Shown here: piece by piece, positions 55,401 to 64,000 of the stretch
Position numbering within the stretch: the stretch's first letter is position 1
Layout of the letters: each line of letters opens with the position of its first letter
NCBI RefSeq assembly: GCF_001625565.1
Contig: NZ_AUXS01000097.1
Location: 248,001-312,000 of the forward strand
Direction of reading: 5' to 3'
DNA length: 64,000 bases
Origin: Pseudoalteromonas luteoviolacea NCIMB 1944
GTDB taxonomy: Bacteria; Pseudomonadota; Gammaproteobacteria; Enterobacterales; Alteromonadaceae
The notes under the pieces: generated by a model
The model's input: only the letters and a program-made list of their open reading frames with translations
Database searches by the model: none
What the model was told of the DNA's origin: nothing
Made by a program: the position numbers and the translations under genes

Positions 55401-56191
55401 AACAAAAACGTATTCCCATACCCAGTAGCGAACTTTCTGATGGTTATGTGTTATCAGCTCACGATGGAGTAGAGTTGGTCAGGCTGTCCAATAGGTTGGG
55501 GTCTCAGCAGAGGCACTTTTTGATCAATGGACATTCCAGCCAAATTGAGGTGCTGGAAGATGTAAAGCATGTATCTCCACACCCTGAATTTAACAAAAAT
55601 GGCTTGATTTATGTTTATTGGCAAATTCCATATTGGAGTCAGCCCACATATAACGAAGCTGTAACCAAGATAGACAACGGCTATAGGTTTGGTCAATCGG
55701 GTATTTATAAGGTGACTAAAGACAATATCGAGCTGGTTGAATCTTGGCAAGAAAAGGTCTTTAGCATTTATCAGGAGGATGTTTTAGATGTCTATTGGGT
55801 CAATGTCGATGACGACCCTGAATTCGAATTGATCCACCACGTCATTGAAACGAGCAAGTGGGGGGGAGTTGAGCGAGACTCGAGTTATGCATTTGTTGCC
55901 GACCAAAATGGCGATAACTTAAAGTACATTCAGACTTACCGCTATAATAAGGATATAGTTGCGGAAGAAGTCTTATCGAACGGAAAGTGTATAGATAATG
56001 CTTGTCGCAACACCATGAGAATAGAAACATTTTTATTTTCAAATACGTGGAAGTTGTTCGGTTACGATAAGGTGACAGGTTATACATTGTGGTCCCGAAC
56101 CATCTCGAAAAACAATAAAGAGGGGGCATTAGCTTATTTTGACAAAGAAAAAATATATTTCTGGCTCAATGGCTTACATATAATAAAATAA
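52463..56191 (+). CDS. Large lipoprotein with VCBS/FG-GAP-like repeats and a PKD-like domain
   Basis: A 1242-residue envelope lipoprotein. The start is the ATG at 52463 because GGAAGGTG lies just before it; an ATG at 52445 would add six residues. The lipobox is IITGC, followed by a Gly/Ser linker (GGGSEGNSSESG). A PKD-like fold (RYTFESPGEYTVTLNAIDSS) lies around residues 375-405. The C-terminal half carries spaced calcium-site-like motifs (DLNGDDTLEVV, DLDGDGKKELAFF, DIDGDGARELILK, DDDPEFELI), as in FG-GAP or VCBS beta-propellers. Surface adhesion or polymer binding is plausible. It is single-gene, with a terminator directly after the stop. Confidence 0.85.
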   Translation: MDYLRITPILFGIFLTLIITGCGGGSEGNSSESGFQDNQPTLPINGKLKLEARYGGSLEVAEVTNKNFALIAHDSVYWNDIKNFILYDDTDGFSIGHPKFYKYDDRAYILSESQNCESGTIDLPKVDADNLKSSYTAKFNNCKIGPIISNGVMNLHVVKNVGGIPEKIAYEFAAAFSIQDIESDASYTLTGYMVQSVYDTLLEASFVFHQGGKVRAWVDEKFADSGESYNHIYLPDYGRVSLSESSAAPSFPDTISGDIDISFRKRFNNYLELGLWNTNGSLYGPSNPKFSYGQEPLEERVIYVPYEHFSLSSLSEDNGPHIPVIQVPNVVSPSELHTMEVTELRAADYDLSQLNWVITDEFGEILSEGEQRQHRYTFESPGEYTVTLNAIDSSGNIGTAAEQVYVTGKKRETLIIEADISVKSELKEGELFTAQLNIENLDNYTIKLTSGPKSMTLSPSGEIKWDGQLDDGYHFADTVYYSIEVIDEGENKSENVKGVVAIPTNTKVSSVFHYTGDYPTYNRSWPVGSDKAAQLLPSSDDYRDGIYWLTIQDDKLKVDSNLLSRNSEGPILDVSYSDDTQSMVYLYANENNLSAGTGGYKSFQSSADTNHIFEFATPRDYPAPRLVDLNGDDTLEVVNMIGNNRVEIFDATYVRSEHQLPRYLTFFTWQSWKACDLDGDGKKELAFFATNPTLKEVKLVLSSFKDNALTDFEVHQQGYYQWHGSIVNNTLFVDQDNNGVCEGLLTLGENETGEQYLSWYIYEEGSLIKKGQLNTNEFGSLYHDAFAIVDDSSGVGGILFQSDNGLTLVGYDQIKQGFIANAYSYVAGLEVIPNVNNSTIIGQSDIDGDGARELILKHVVSSEDAISSTLLNWQNSSSGKDTYLIAASLEDNKIKPKYISNLSTRYSRKSTAAGSRVVPLNDGSLMINVYEYTDIIDERNNFRKRHFSPGYGNSMVMRSDGSYYQEVGSEYILYDVDRVEQKRIPIPSSELSDGYVLSAHDGVELVRLSNRLGSQQRHFLINGHSSQIEVLEDVKHVSPHPEFNKNGLIYVYWQIPYWSQPTYNEAVTKIDNGYRFGQSGIYKVTKDNIELVESWQEKVFSIYQEDVLDVYWVNVDDDPEFELIHHVIETSKWGGVERDSSYAFVADQNGDNLKYIQTYRYNKDIVAEEVLSNGKCIDNACRNTMRIETFLFSNTWKLFGYDKVTGYTLWSRTISKNNKEGALAYFDKEKIYFWLNGLHIIK

Positions 56192-56197
56192 AATGAT

Positions 56198-56230
56198 AGA
56201 GCTAGCCCCTTTGAGGCTGGCTCTGTTTTA
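56198..56230 (+). terminator. Rho-independent terminator
   Basis: AGAGCTAGCC (56198-56207) pairs with GGCTGGCTCT (56215-56224) with one G-T wobble, then GTTTTA, seven bases after the large lipoprotein. Confidence 0.82.
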
Positions 56231-56394
56231 GGTGGTTTTCACTAGCAGTATAAGTCTCAACTTGCCTGATCTGTCAGGCTTATTAGGACTCAATCAAATC
56301 AGACAGTCGAATATGTGCCAAGATTATCTAATTACACAGTTAAAACAAATGCTCTGTAACGCTTCTAGCCGAGGTTACAGGCTCACTGGCTGCC

Positions 56395-56901
56395 TTACTG
56401 AATTGACTGATTAGGTACTTTTACTAATTTTGCTGAGGTGTGAAACTTTTCGTCAGATTCATAAATAAACAAGCCTCTTACCAGCAGATAATTATATTTG
56501 TCATCAACGATAGCTGCATGTGTATAACGAGTTCTCACTCCTGGATATACAAATGTATGTTCCCACATATCTGCTATCCAAGGGGCATCTTTAATTTTGT
56601 GGGGTAGTTTAAGCTGCTTATTAATCTTATTGTCGCCTTCTTCCAAAGGTTCTCCTGACTTAAGTCCTCTGAGGCTAAACTCTAACTCCGTAAGTTTTAT
56701 TGGAACAACCCCTTTATTGTCTAGAGATGCAACAATCTCAACTACATGCTTGTCGTCTTCTTTTCCTACAAAATTAATTTCAACGTCAAATTGAACCCTA
56801 GGAAAGTGTTCGTCTCTTCTATAAAACTTGTAGATTGCAAATAGACCGCCAATCACACCTAGCAATAGACTTACAGATTTAATTAGAGATGAATAGTCCA
56901 C
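56395..56901 (-). CDS. Single-pass membrane protein, unknown
   Basis: A 168-residue protein with one N-terminal membrane helix (SLLLGVIGGLFAIYKFY, about residues 11-27) and a soluble beta-rich domain likely on the other side (VQFDVEINFVGKEDDKHVVE; YNYLLVRGLFIYES). No family is recognised. It lies between the large lipoprotein (converging) and the hybrid kinase (same strand, 226 bases away) with no operon sign. Confidence 0.7.
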   Translation of the reverse strand: MDYSSLIKSVSLLLGVIGGLFAIYKFYRRDEHFPRVQFDVEINFVGKEDDKHVVEIVASLDNKGVVPIKLTELEFSLRGLKSGEPLEEGDNKINKQLKLPHKIKDAPWIADMWEHTFVYPGVRTRYTHAAIVDDKYNYLLVRGLFIYESDEKFHTSAKLVKVPNQSIQ

Positions 56902-57127
56902 GCGATACCTTAAAGGTTGCTAGTGAGCACAGCGAAATGAGCCCAAAAGATTACTGAAAGAGGGCCTTTCCAATGCCAATTAGTTATTAATAAAAGCCAT
57001 AAAGCAAGCAATATCGAATACAAAAGTCAAAACCACTTGGGCCGTCAGTAAATTACTCATTGTTGTCAGCCAGATGACATATAACCCAATTTTTTCAAAC
57101 AGTAAGGGATGATATGAGCTACTTCAA

Positions 57128-60100
57128 CTACGCCGACTGTTCTAACAATTGCGAAATCACCTCTCTGGCTTGATCAAATTCAAAATCTTCAATGAGTTCC
57201 ACAAGTTCAATGCAAGTAGACTCATCAATTTTATGGTTCGCTTTGAGCTCATAAACTTTTTCAACGGATTGAGTATCACAACTGAGTAATAGCTCTTCCA
57301 GTTCTAAGAAATCCCCACGCGTAACTTTAAAACTCACAATATTTGATGTGCTGGGAGCTGGGGTCGCTGGCTTTTCATCACTTTGCAGTTCACTTAGGCT
57401 TTTGTGCAGCCCTCTTAGGTATTCCGTTAGGACTTCTACATCTTGTGGTTCAACCTTTTGCTCATTAGCGATTGCTGCTTCGATGTCTGAAGCTTGTTTG
57501 GAGAGTTCATCGATGCACAAATTTGCACTGGCCCCTTTTAGTGAATGAGCAATACGCTCTGCATGTTCCATGTCTCCGATGACAAGCGCTTGATTGAGGT
57601 TAATGGTTTCTTCAATTTGATTGCGCGCAAATTTTTTAATGATGTTCCAAAACGCTTTTTCATTGCCCCCTAACCGTTTTATTGCCCGCTCAATATCGAC
57701 CCCATCTAACTTGATCTCTTGTTGCTCTGCATTTGTTTCTACTTCTGGCTGTTTGTCGTCAGCGCTCTCAACTACTTGACGTAAATTAGTGTCGTCTTGG
57801 TTAGTCACTTTATACAAATGTGCGTGTAAGGTCTCAGTCATTTGATTGAAATTAATGGGCTTACCAATATGATCATTCATGCCTGCAGCTTTACATTTTT
57901 GTAAATCTTCTTTCATGACATTTGCAGTCATGGCGACAATTGGTAAACCATCGAACTGACTGAGTTCACGTATTTTCTTCGTCGCAGAGTAACCGTCCAT
58001 AACAGGCATTTGTATGTCCATAAGCACGATATCAAAGGTGTTATCTTTGACCATATCAACAGCAATCTGACCGTTATCTGCGATGGTTACGTCTAAATTT
58101 AAAGAACTAAGCATCTCATTGGCAATTTCTTGATTTGTCGTATTGTCTTCAACAAGTAGCACTTTTTGTTTCTCGAATGAATGTTTCACCCCACTGTCTT
58201 TGTTCGACACATCTCCGTTTCTAGGCTGACTTGCTAAGTTAAATGATTCCATAATGGCATCTAACAGAACTGACGCATTGACGGGTTTGAGAATTATGGC
58301 ATCGATTAAGTCGTGGATTTGTGAGTTCATACCAATGTCGGTGCCGTATGCTGTAACAAGTACATATTTGGGCTCAGGCGTTAATTCAAGTGAACGAATG
58401 TGTTTGATGGCATCAATTCCGCTCATATTCGGCATTTTCCAATCCATGAACACAATGTCAAATTTGCTGCCTTGCACAAGTTCGATTGCGCCCGCACCGC
58501 TTGACGCGCAAGTGACAGTAAACTTCATCGCTTTGAGCAGGTTCGTTAATATTGCGCGAGCACTTTCATTGTCATCAACGACTAATGCGTGTTTACCAGC
58601 TAACTGGCTATCAGGACAAATGACATTGGTCAGTTTGGCCGACTGCAACCCGCAGCGAACTGTAAAGTAAAACTCAGAGCCTTGACCTTGCTCACTGTTA
58701 ACCCCAATTGTACCTCCCATTAGTTCGACCAGCTTTTTAGAAATACTCAGCCCGAGTCCGGTTCCCCCATATTTGCGAGTAATGGAGCCATCAGCTTGTG
58801 AAAATGCATTGAACAACTTGCTTTGCTGCTCTTGAGACATGCCAATGCCAGTGTCTTTTACAGTAAACTTCAAGGTGGTTTGGTCATCTTGCTGTTCAAG
58901 ATTGGTGACCGAAATGGTAATTTCTCCACGTTCTGTGAATTTGATGGCATTGCCACATAAGTTAATTAAGACTTGGCCCAAACGAAGTGGATCGCCGACA
59001 AGGCTAATTGGTACATCAGGAGCAATGTCCAACAGCATTTCCAAGCCTTTTTCTTGCATACGAATGACGTTGATATTAACAACGTTATCCATTACTTCTT
59101 GCAAAGAAAAATCGATATCTTCAATTTCTAATTTGCCTGATTCTATTTTAGAAAAATCTAAAATGTCGTTAATTATCCCGAGTAAACTCTTAGCCGCTTG
59201 GTCTATTTTATTGACATAACCGGATTGCTGGGTGGTTAACTCAGTGCGAAGTGCCAGATGGCTCATGCCAATAATTGCATTCATTGGTGTGCGAATTTCA
59301 TGGCTCATATTTGCCAAAAATTCTCCTTTAGCAGTACTCATTTCATCCGCTTTATCTTTTGCTAGGCGTAGCTCAAGCTCCATTTGTTTGCGTTCTGTTA
59401 CATCAAGTAATAAACCAACCACACCAGCAAGTTCATTTTCGGCATTGGTAAATACAGCTTCATAAACTATAAAGTTGCGGGGGTCGCCTTGTGCATTATC
59501 AATTTTTATTTCGTAGTGTTGGTTTGACTTACCATCAAGTAAATCTTGGTGTGACTGCTCAAAAACTTGTGCAATTTCATAATTAAAAATATCTTCTGTG
59601 GTGGCGTCCAAAACATCTGCATCGAATGTCCCAAAATATTGATGAAAAACACTATTAACACCTAAATAATTGCCAGAGCTGTTTTTGTAATACATTGGGC
59701 TTGGAATGGCATCGAGAATTTTTTTGTTGAGCTCGAGTTGTTCTACAATACGTTTTTCGGCCTTTGACTGTAAGTCGATGTTTTGTGTAAGCTGTAGACT
59801 AACTGCCAAATCGTTTATGACCGATTTCACCCACTTATAATCTTGATCAGTTAGCTCAACTAAGCTGCCCAGCTCTAACAAACCAATACTGTCATTGCTG
59901 ACGACCAAGGGGAAATAATATAACTCGCTTATAGAGAGCTTTTCTCCATTTAACTCAATGGCATACTGCTCCTTTTCAAACTTCATCGAATAGGGCTTTT
60001 GAGTGCTTAATACATGAAAGTGAATGGAGTCATAGTTACTATATGTTCTTGCGCAATTGCAGCTGTATCCGGTGCCAGCAACGCGAGTAAGCACTTTTTG

Positions 60101-61150
60101 TTCTTCAAAAACATATAAGCCTAAAAGGGGAACTGAAAGCCTTTGCTCCAAGAACTGCAAGAGTTCTTCTCCAAGCTCGTTGGGATTTTTTTTCCCTCTA
60201 AGTGCTAACCCAAAGTCTTTCATGATGGTGTTGAATTCGAGCTGTTCAGACAAGTCGTTCAGGAGTTTGTTCATTGATTTTGACAGATCTGATAGGTCGC
60301 CTTTCACCGATTCATCAAGCACGAAGTTATAATTGCCTTTTTCTACATTGCTCACTACTTGTTTTTGGATTGATGCAACTGGGTTTATATAGAGTTTCCA
60401 AAGCAGGTAAAAAGACAATGCGATATTGATAAGTAAAATTAAATTGAAAATATTTCTGAGCAAATAGGTGTTGTTTAAACTATTTTGGTGACTCTCAAGC
60501 TCAGCATTGAGGCGATTAGTGATAGCTCTGTGTGCTTCACCAATTGCCGACATGATTTTCGATTTCTCAACTAGATAGTTGTCGCTGAAAAGAATTTTTT
60601 GAGCGCTTACTAAGTCTGGTGCTGCGTCTTTGACCCAATTACCGTATTCGTCTTTGTGTATGCCCTCTATGGCGTTAAAAGCCCGACGCTCAAGACTAAC
60701 CAAAGCATTGGATGTAGAAAGCGCATTTTGCATCTGCAAAAGTTCAAAGTCCTGCGCACCCAACTGTTGAAATCGCTCAATTATATTATGTCCATCGTTT
60801 ACTCGGATCGTCTCAGGAACGCTGGAGTGAGGGGCTGCTAGGCTATCCCAATAGTCATAGGTGTTGGCATTGTCCGCTCGAACCTTGCCATCTCGCACTA
60901 GCAAAGTGTAACTGAAAAGCTGCTGCCATTTATCATTGCCTGTCACTGCATAGGCTCTTGCAAAATTTGTCAAATTGTCTGAACTCAGCTTTAGTTCATG
61001 GGCAAGCTCCGTCAGCTTAAAAAGTTGGGTCTGTTTATCAGTCAAAGCGCTGACTTCTGATTTGACGTAATAGGACATTAACCCAATCCCAATACTGACA
61101 AGCAACATTATTGAGAATGTGATAAAGAAGCTGACTCTTAAACTTTTCAT
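57128..61150 (-). CDS. Hybrid sensor histidine kinase with two receivers and an Hpt domain
   Basis: A 1340-residue phosphorelay sensor. Order: TM1 (about 8-28), a roughly 200-residue helical periplasmic sensor, TM2 (about 232-252), HAMP, a GAF-like domain (about 325-460; a Cys-bearing GYSCNCARTYS patch is notable), PAS (about 478-590), HisKA with phosphorylated His617 in NMSHEIRTPMN, and HATPase (NLCGNAIKF, DTGIGM, GGTGLGL). Then come two receivers (FMDWKMPNMSG near 900 and LMDIQMPVMDG near 1060) and Hpt with IAHSLKGASANL. Signal flow is likely His-Asp-His-Asp, ending at a separate receiver. The neighbouring REC-HD-GYP and REC proteins are the natural outputs. Confidence 0.95.
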   Translation of the reverse strand: MKSLRVSFFITFSIMLLVSIGIGLMSYYVKSEVSALTDKQTQLFKLTELAHELKLSSDNLTNFARAYAVTGNDKWQQLFSYTLLVRDGKVRADNANTYDYWDSLAAPHSSVPETIRVNDGHNIIERFQQLGAQDFELLQMQNALSTSNALVSLERRAFNAIEGIHKDEYGNWVKDAAPDLVSAQKILFSDNYLVEKSKIMSAIGEAHRAITNRLNAELESHQNSLNNTYLLRNIFNLILLINIALSFYLLWKLYINPVASIQKQVVSNVEKGNYNFVLDESVKGDLSDLSKSMNKLLNDLSEQLEFNTIMKDFGLALRGKKNPNELGEELLQFLEQRLSVPLLGLYVFEEQKVLTRVAGTGYSCNCARTYSNYDSIHFHVLSTQKPYSMKFEKEQYAIELNGEKLSISELYYFPLVVSNDSIGLLELGSLVELTDQDYKWVKSVINDLAVSLQLTQNIDLQSKAEKRIVEQLELNKKILDAIPSPMYYKNSSGNYLGVNSVFHQYFGTFDADVLDATTEDIFNYEIAQVFEQSHQDLLDGKSNQHYEIKIDNAQGDPRNFIVYEAVFTNAENELAGVVGLLLDVTERKQMELELRLAKDKADEMSTAKGEFLANMSHEIRTPMNAIIGMSHLALRTELTTQQSGYVNKIDQAAKSLLGIINDILDFSKIESGKLEIEDIDFSLQEVMDNVVNINVIRMQEKGLEMLLDIAPDVPISLVGDPLRLGQVLINLCGNAIKFTERGEITISVTNLEQQDDQTTLKFTVKDTGIGMSQEQQSKLFNAFSQADGSITRKYGGTGLGLSISKKLVELMGGTIGVNSEQGQGSEFYFTVRCGLQSAKLTNVICPDSQLAGKHALVVDDNESARAILTNLLKAMKFTVTCASSGAGAIELVQGSKFDIVFMDWKMPNMSGIDAIKHIRSLELTPEPKYVLVTAYGTDIGMNSQIHDLIDAIILKPVNASVLLDAIMESFNLASQPRNGDVSNKDSGVKHSFEKQKVLLVEDNTTNQEIANEMLSSLNLDVTIADNGQIAVDMVKDNTFDIVLMDIQMPVMDGYSATKKIRELSQFDGLPIVAMTANVMKEDLQKCKAAGMNDHIGKPINFNQMTETLHAHLYKVTNQDDTNLRQVVESADDKQPEVETNAEQQEIKLDGVDIERAIKRLGGNEKAFWNIIKKFARNQIEETINLNQALVIGDMEHAERIAHSLKGASANLCIDELSKQASDIEAAIANEQKVEPQDVEVLTEYLRGLHKSLSELQSDEKPATPAPSTSNIVSFKVTRGDFLELEELLLSCDTQSVEKVYELKANHKIDESTCIELVELIEDFEFDQAREVISQLLEQSA

Positions 61151-61241
61151 CTAATCCAATCCATGCTTGGCGTTTCAGTAATAATAGACCTATATTTTTG
61201 TGTGTGATGAATAATTGTCTAACAATTCAATAGAAGAGCCT

Positions 61242-62321
61242 ATGGAACAGCTTAAAACGGTGTTGGTAGTAGATGATGTGAAGGAAAACCTGGCTTTCAT
61301 GACGGAAATTATCAAAGATAAATATCGTGTCTTAGCGGTAAAAAGTGGTGAAGCCGCTATTTCCGTGGTTGAAAAAAACAAAGTTGACATCATTCTTCTT
61401 GATGTTGTTATGCCACAGATGAATGGCTACGAGGTGATCAAGTACTTAAAGTCGCACGAGGTATACAGTGAAATACCGGTGATTTTTTTGACTGCAAAAA
61501 CCAGTGTTGAAGATGAAGAAAAAGGTTTTTTGTTGGGTGCATGTGATTACATTAACAAGCCAATTAGTCCGCCAATACTGCTTGCTCGCCTAAATACACA
61601 CTTATTGAACAAAGAATCCAAAGACATTCTAAAAAACAAAAACGATTATTTGGAAGAAGAGGTTCAAAAGCGCACGGAGCAAATGTCTCGCCTTCAAGAT
61701 GTCACTATTCAGGCAATGGCTAGCCTAGCCGAAACCCGAGACCAAGAAACCGGTAATCATATTCGCCGTACACAGCTCTACGTAAAACTATTGGCAACTA
61801 TTTTGTGCGAGAAGGAAAAATATAAAAAGGTACTCACTTTAGAAGTGATTAATAATTTTTATAAGTCTGCCCCGTTACATGACATTGGCAAAGTAGGGAT
61901 CCCAGACAATGTTCTGCTCAAACCAGGTCGGCTTACAGCTGACGAGTTTGAAATCATGAAAAACCATACCGTATTTGGTCGCAACGCCATAGAGACTGCC
62001 GAGTCTGCGCTGGGTCAGGCAAATAGCTTCCTTAAAACTGCGAAGGAAATCTCTCACTATCATCACGAAAAGTGGGATGGCTCCGGCTACCCTGAAGGGT
62101 TGAAAGGAGAAGAAATCCCACTTAGCGCACGCATGATGGCGATAGCGGATGTCTATGATGCATTGATCAGTCGGCGAGTTTATAAAGATGCGATGGAGCA
62201 TGACAAAGCAATTGCAATCATGAAAGAAGGACGGGGGAGTCATTTTGATCCTGAGTTGTTGGATGAGTTTTTGGAAAAAGAAAATTTATTTTTTGATATT
62301 TCTCAGCAGTATCGAGATTAA
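61242..62321 (+). CDS. Response regulator with HD-GYP cyclic-di-GMP phosphodiesterase domain
   Basis: A 359-residue two-domain protein: receiver (residues about 5-120, Asp in IILLDVVMP and Lys in YINKPISPP), a coiled linker (EEEVQKRTEQMSRLQDV), and an HD-GYP domain with HDIGKVGIPD (His213), HHEKWDGSGYPEG (His274) and IADVYDAL. HD-GYP enzymes degrade cyclic di-GMP. The start is the ATG at 61242; a TTG at 61215 is less supported. It is divergent from the hybrid kinase and 17 bases before the next REC gene, so it is probably the output of that phosphorelay. Confidence 0.95.
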   Translation: MEQLKTVLVVDDVKENLAFMTEIIKDKYRVLAVKSGEAAISVVEKNKVDIILLDVVMPQMNGYEVIKYLKSHEVYSEIPVIFLTAKTSVEDEEKGFLLGACDYINKPISPPILLARLNTHLLNKESKDILKNKNDYLEEEVQKRTEQMSRLQDVTIQAMASLAETRDQETGNHIRRTQLYVKLLATILCEKEKYKKVLTLEVINNFYKSAPLHDIGKVGIPDNVLLKPGRLTADEFEIMKNHTVFGRNAIETAESALGQANSFLKTAKEISHYHHEKWDGSGYPEGLKGEEIPLSARMMAIADVYDALISRRVYKDAMEHDKAIAIMKEGRGSHFDPELLDEFLEKENLFFDISQQYRD

Positions 62322-62338
62322 AGCCTATTGGGGGGCGT

Positions 62339-63460
62339 ATGTCGTACTCAATTTTGTTAGTCGATGACGATGAAGTTAACCATGATATTGCAAAAACAAT
62401 GCTTGGTGAATCACATGATTACTTCTCAGCGCATAACGGCGAAGAAGCACTGACATTATTTCATGAGCGTAAATATGATGCGATTTTGCTGGATGTTGTG
62501 ATGCCGGGTATGAACGGATATGAGGTTTGTAAGGCGATTCGCAGTAACCCTTCTAACTCCGATACTCCGGTTTTATTCGTTTCCTCAAAAGATTGTATTG
62601 AAGACAAACTTGAAGGGTTTAAAGCAGGTGGTGATGATTACATCACCAAGCCATTTGATGCAGCTGAACTTAGTTTTAGGATCGACAGATTGGTTAAGTT
62701 CAGTAGTGAAATTGATACCTTAAAAGTGAATTGCGAGGCTGCCGAAGAAGTTACCTTAACAGCCATTACCAGTTGTAGTGAATTGGGTTTATGCCTTGAG
62801 TTCATTGAAAACTCATACCAATGCAACACCTTGGCGGATTTATCGAACGCAGTTTTATCCGTTTGTCGAAACTTGGATTTAAATGCATCTGTACAGTTGG
62901 GGCTATTGGGCGAATTTAGAGATTTTTGTAACTTTGGCGTCATTAACCCGTTAGAAAGCGAGCTTCTTAAAAAAGGGCGAGAGAGTAAAACCGTCATTAA
63001 CATCGAAAAGCGTAGCTTTTTCAACAGCGCATATTGCTCATTATTAATAAAAAATATGCCCATTGATGACGATGAGAAATACGGAAGGTTTAATGACATA
63101 TTGGCACTGGTGGTTAGAGGTGCAGACGCTAGACTAAAAAGTTTAGAAACCAACATTCAAGCTATTCAAGCGAAGAATAAGGGGCTCAGAGAGCTTAGTC
63201 AGGTGGCGAGTAAAGACTTAGAAGACATTGAACTTATTTTTAAAAACTATAATCAATCATGCCAAGAGCTAGTTGAAACGCTTATTTTTGACGTAGAAGA
63301 TTCAATAATCTCTTTTGGCATGAGCGAAACGCAAGAACAAACCCTACGAGAAACTCTAGACGGCGCGAAAGAAGATCTTCAGAAAATACAAGAGCACTCA
63401 GAAGACATGTCTGCCACATTCAACGATTTCTTTATTAAATTGGACAAGTTAATAGATTAA
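62339..63460 (+). CDS. Response regulator with unknown C-terminal domain
   Basis: A 373-residue protein: a receiver at residues 1 to about 125 (LLVDDDEVN, ILLDVVMPGMNGYEV, DYITKPFDA) and about 245 residues with no named output. The latter includes a possible GAF-like segment (LADLSNAVLSVCRNLDLNASVQLGLLG) and a C-terminal coiled coil (SLETNIQAIQAKNKGLRELSQ onward, then EEDLQKIQEHSED-type heptads). It is co-transcribed with the HD-GYP gene (GGGGGG ribosome site, 17-base gap). It may be a protein-interaction output. Confidence 0.88.
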   Translation: MSYSILLVDDDEVNHDIAKTMLGESHDYFSAHNGEEALTLFHERKYDAILLDVVMPGMNGYEVCKAIRSNPSNSDTPVLFVSSKDCIEDKLEGFKAGGDDYITKPFDAAELSFRIDRLVKFSSEIDTLKVNCEAAEEVTLTAITSCSELGLCLEFIENSYQCNTLADLSNAVLSVCRNLDLNASVQLGLLGEFRDFCNFGVINPLESELLKKGRESKTVINIEKRSFFNSAYCSLLIKNMPIDDDEKYGRFNDILALVVRGADARLKSLETNIQAIQAKNKGLRELSQVASKDLEDIELIFKNYNQSCQELVETLIFDVEDSIISFGMSETQEQTLRETLDGAKEDLQKIQEHSEDMSATFNDFFIKLDKLID

Positions 63461-63883
63461 TCAATTAATTTTTCTTTATTTAATATTTACGTGTGAGAAG
63501 AGGGTTCTCTCATATTGATTTTTTCATTATTTTTATTTTCATGTTGTAATGGTTGAGGCCATTTGTTAGCTTTATTTATGATTATTTTTATTGGAAGAAT
63601 AAACATTAAGATGCTAATTTGGGGCTTTAATCAATATTGTTTGATATAGATATCAGCTTTTTAATCTATTATCAGCAAATGGACTTAACAGCTGGTTTTC
63701 ATCATGTATTGAATCAAGTAGTACACAGAGCGTATTATTTAGGACCAAAGGCGCACTTCTAATTAAAAAGGGTTGTTGTGAAGGGTTATCTAGTCGAAGC
63801 AACGTGAGCACATATTTGCGTTTTGCTTTCAGGCTTATCCTCAACCCGTATTTATCTGGATGCTATTAATAAAGGAATTAAAA
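63461..63883. other. Intergenic region, no gene called
   Basis: About 420 AT-rich bases after the signalling module. A 63-codon minus-strand frame with a TTG start (63653-63844) has no recognisable family, signal or good ribosome site and is left out. Confidence 0.5.
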
Positions 63884-64000
63884 GTGTGCCCCAATTTTAA
63901 GTCTCTTGAAGCACAGTGGTTTTTTGAATTCCATGTAACATTGTTTGCTGTTCTGGCTTTTTTTGCCATGATCATATTGCCAGCGCTTAGGATTTTACTC
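63884..64000 (+). CDS. Membrane protein, 3'-partial at window edge
   Basis: A frame from the GTG at 63884, with AAGGA at 63872-63876 and seven bases of spacing, stays open to the window end. The visible 39 residues include a membrane helix (HVTLFAVLAFFAMIILPALR). The rest lies beyond the window, so no family can be named. Confidence 0.55.
   Translation, partial: MCPNFKSLEAQWFFEFHVTLFAVLAFFAMIILPALRILL

Noticed and set aside
56232..56414. 60-codon plus-strand frame after the large lipoprotein
   Set aside because: It begins right after the terminator, has no ribosome site and overlaps the end of the converging gene.
63653..63844. 63-codon minus-strand frame
   Set aside because: TTG start without a clear ribosome site and no family resemblance.

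Overview
The window looks like chromosomal DNA of a marine gammaproteobacterium, most like Pseudoalteromonas. The reasons are moderate-to-low GC, E. coli-like YdiJ, OxyR and YqjG homologues, a large NRPS, many secreted or lipoprotein genes, and long hybrid signalling proteins. This is inference from protein style; no search was run. No rRNA, tRNA, CRISPR array, insertion sequence or prophage was recognised.

Layout. 1-7.8 kb: the 3' end of an NRPS assembly line (TubC-type docking domain, C-A-T-C-A-T-TE) whose start lies left of the window, followed by a DUF2141 lipoprotein. 7.8-8.1 kb: a 62-bp tandem repeat. 8.2-14.5 kb: a two-lobed aspartic-protease/PDZ lipoprotein, YdiJ (FAD/Fe-S 2-hydroxyacid dehydrogenase) and a large lipoprotein. 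14.5-18.4 kb: AT-rich, gene-poor DNA with two small secreted proteins, a DsbA/FrnE-like protein and a small RiPP-like precursor peptide. 18.4-27.9 kb: two methyltransferases (one fused to a MerR domain), a triple-PAS chemotaxis receptor, two GNAT acetyltransferases, a Crp-like regulator, an ICMT-like membrane methyltransferase, a second RiPP-like precursor and a SpoU-type RNA methyltransferase. 28-31.4 kb: a secreted KatG divergent from OxyR. 31.6-34.9 kb: a lipoprotein, a DoxX/YqjG pair and two small genes.

35.1-40.6 kb holds the most striking feature: 14 tandem, same-strand paralogues of a small secreted two-cysteine protein (about 91-103 aa, core motif GLITERAAYWGKAYGYYPVID), with one probable decayed copy. 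Four central copies repeat at a near-regular 376-381 bp with similar spacers, so the array has recently expanded. I recognise no named family for it.

41-49.2 kb: a DUF819 membrane protein, a 7-bp tandem repeat (six copies) upstream of an XRE regulator, an arsenic operon (ArsC-ArsR fusion, ACR3, dual-specificity phosphatase), and a TonB receptor coupled to a PepSY membrane protein. 49.4-52.3 kb: a YciI protein, two consecutive interrupted genes (one in-frame stop; one -1 frameshift at a T TTG GGG heptamer just before a putative catalytic Cys) and a GNAT. 52.4-56.2 kb: a 1242-aa lipoprotein with VCBS/FG-GAP-like repeats. 57.1-63.5 kb: a signalling module (hybrid histidine kinase with two receivers and Hpt, a REC-HD-GYP protein and a REC protein of unknown output). 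A membrane protein starts at the right edge and runs out of the window.
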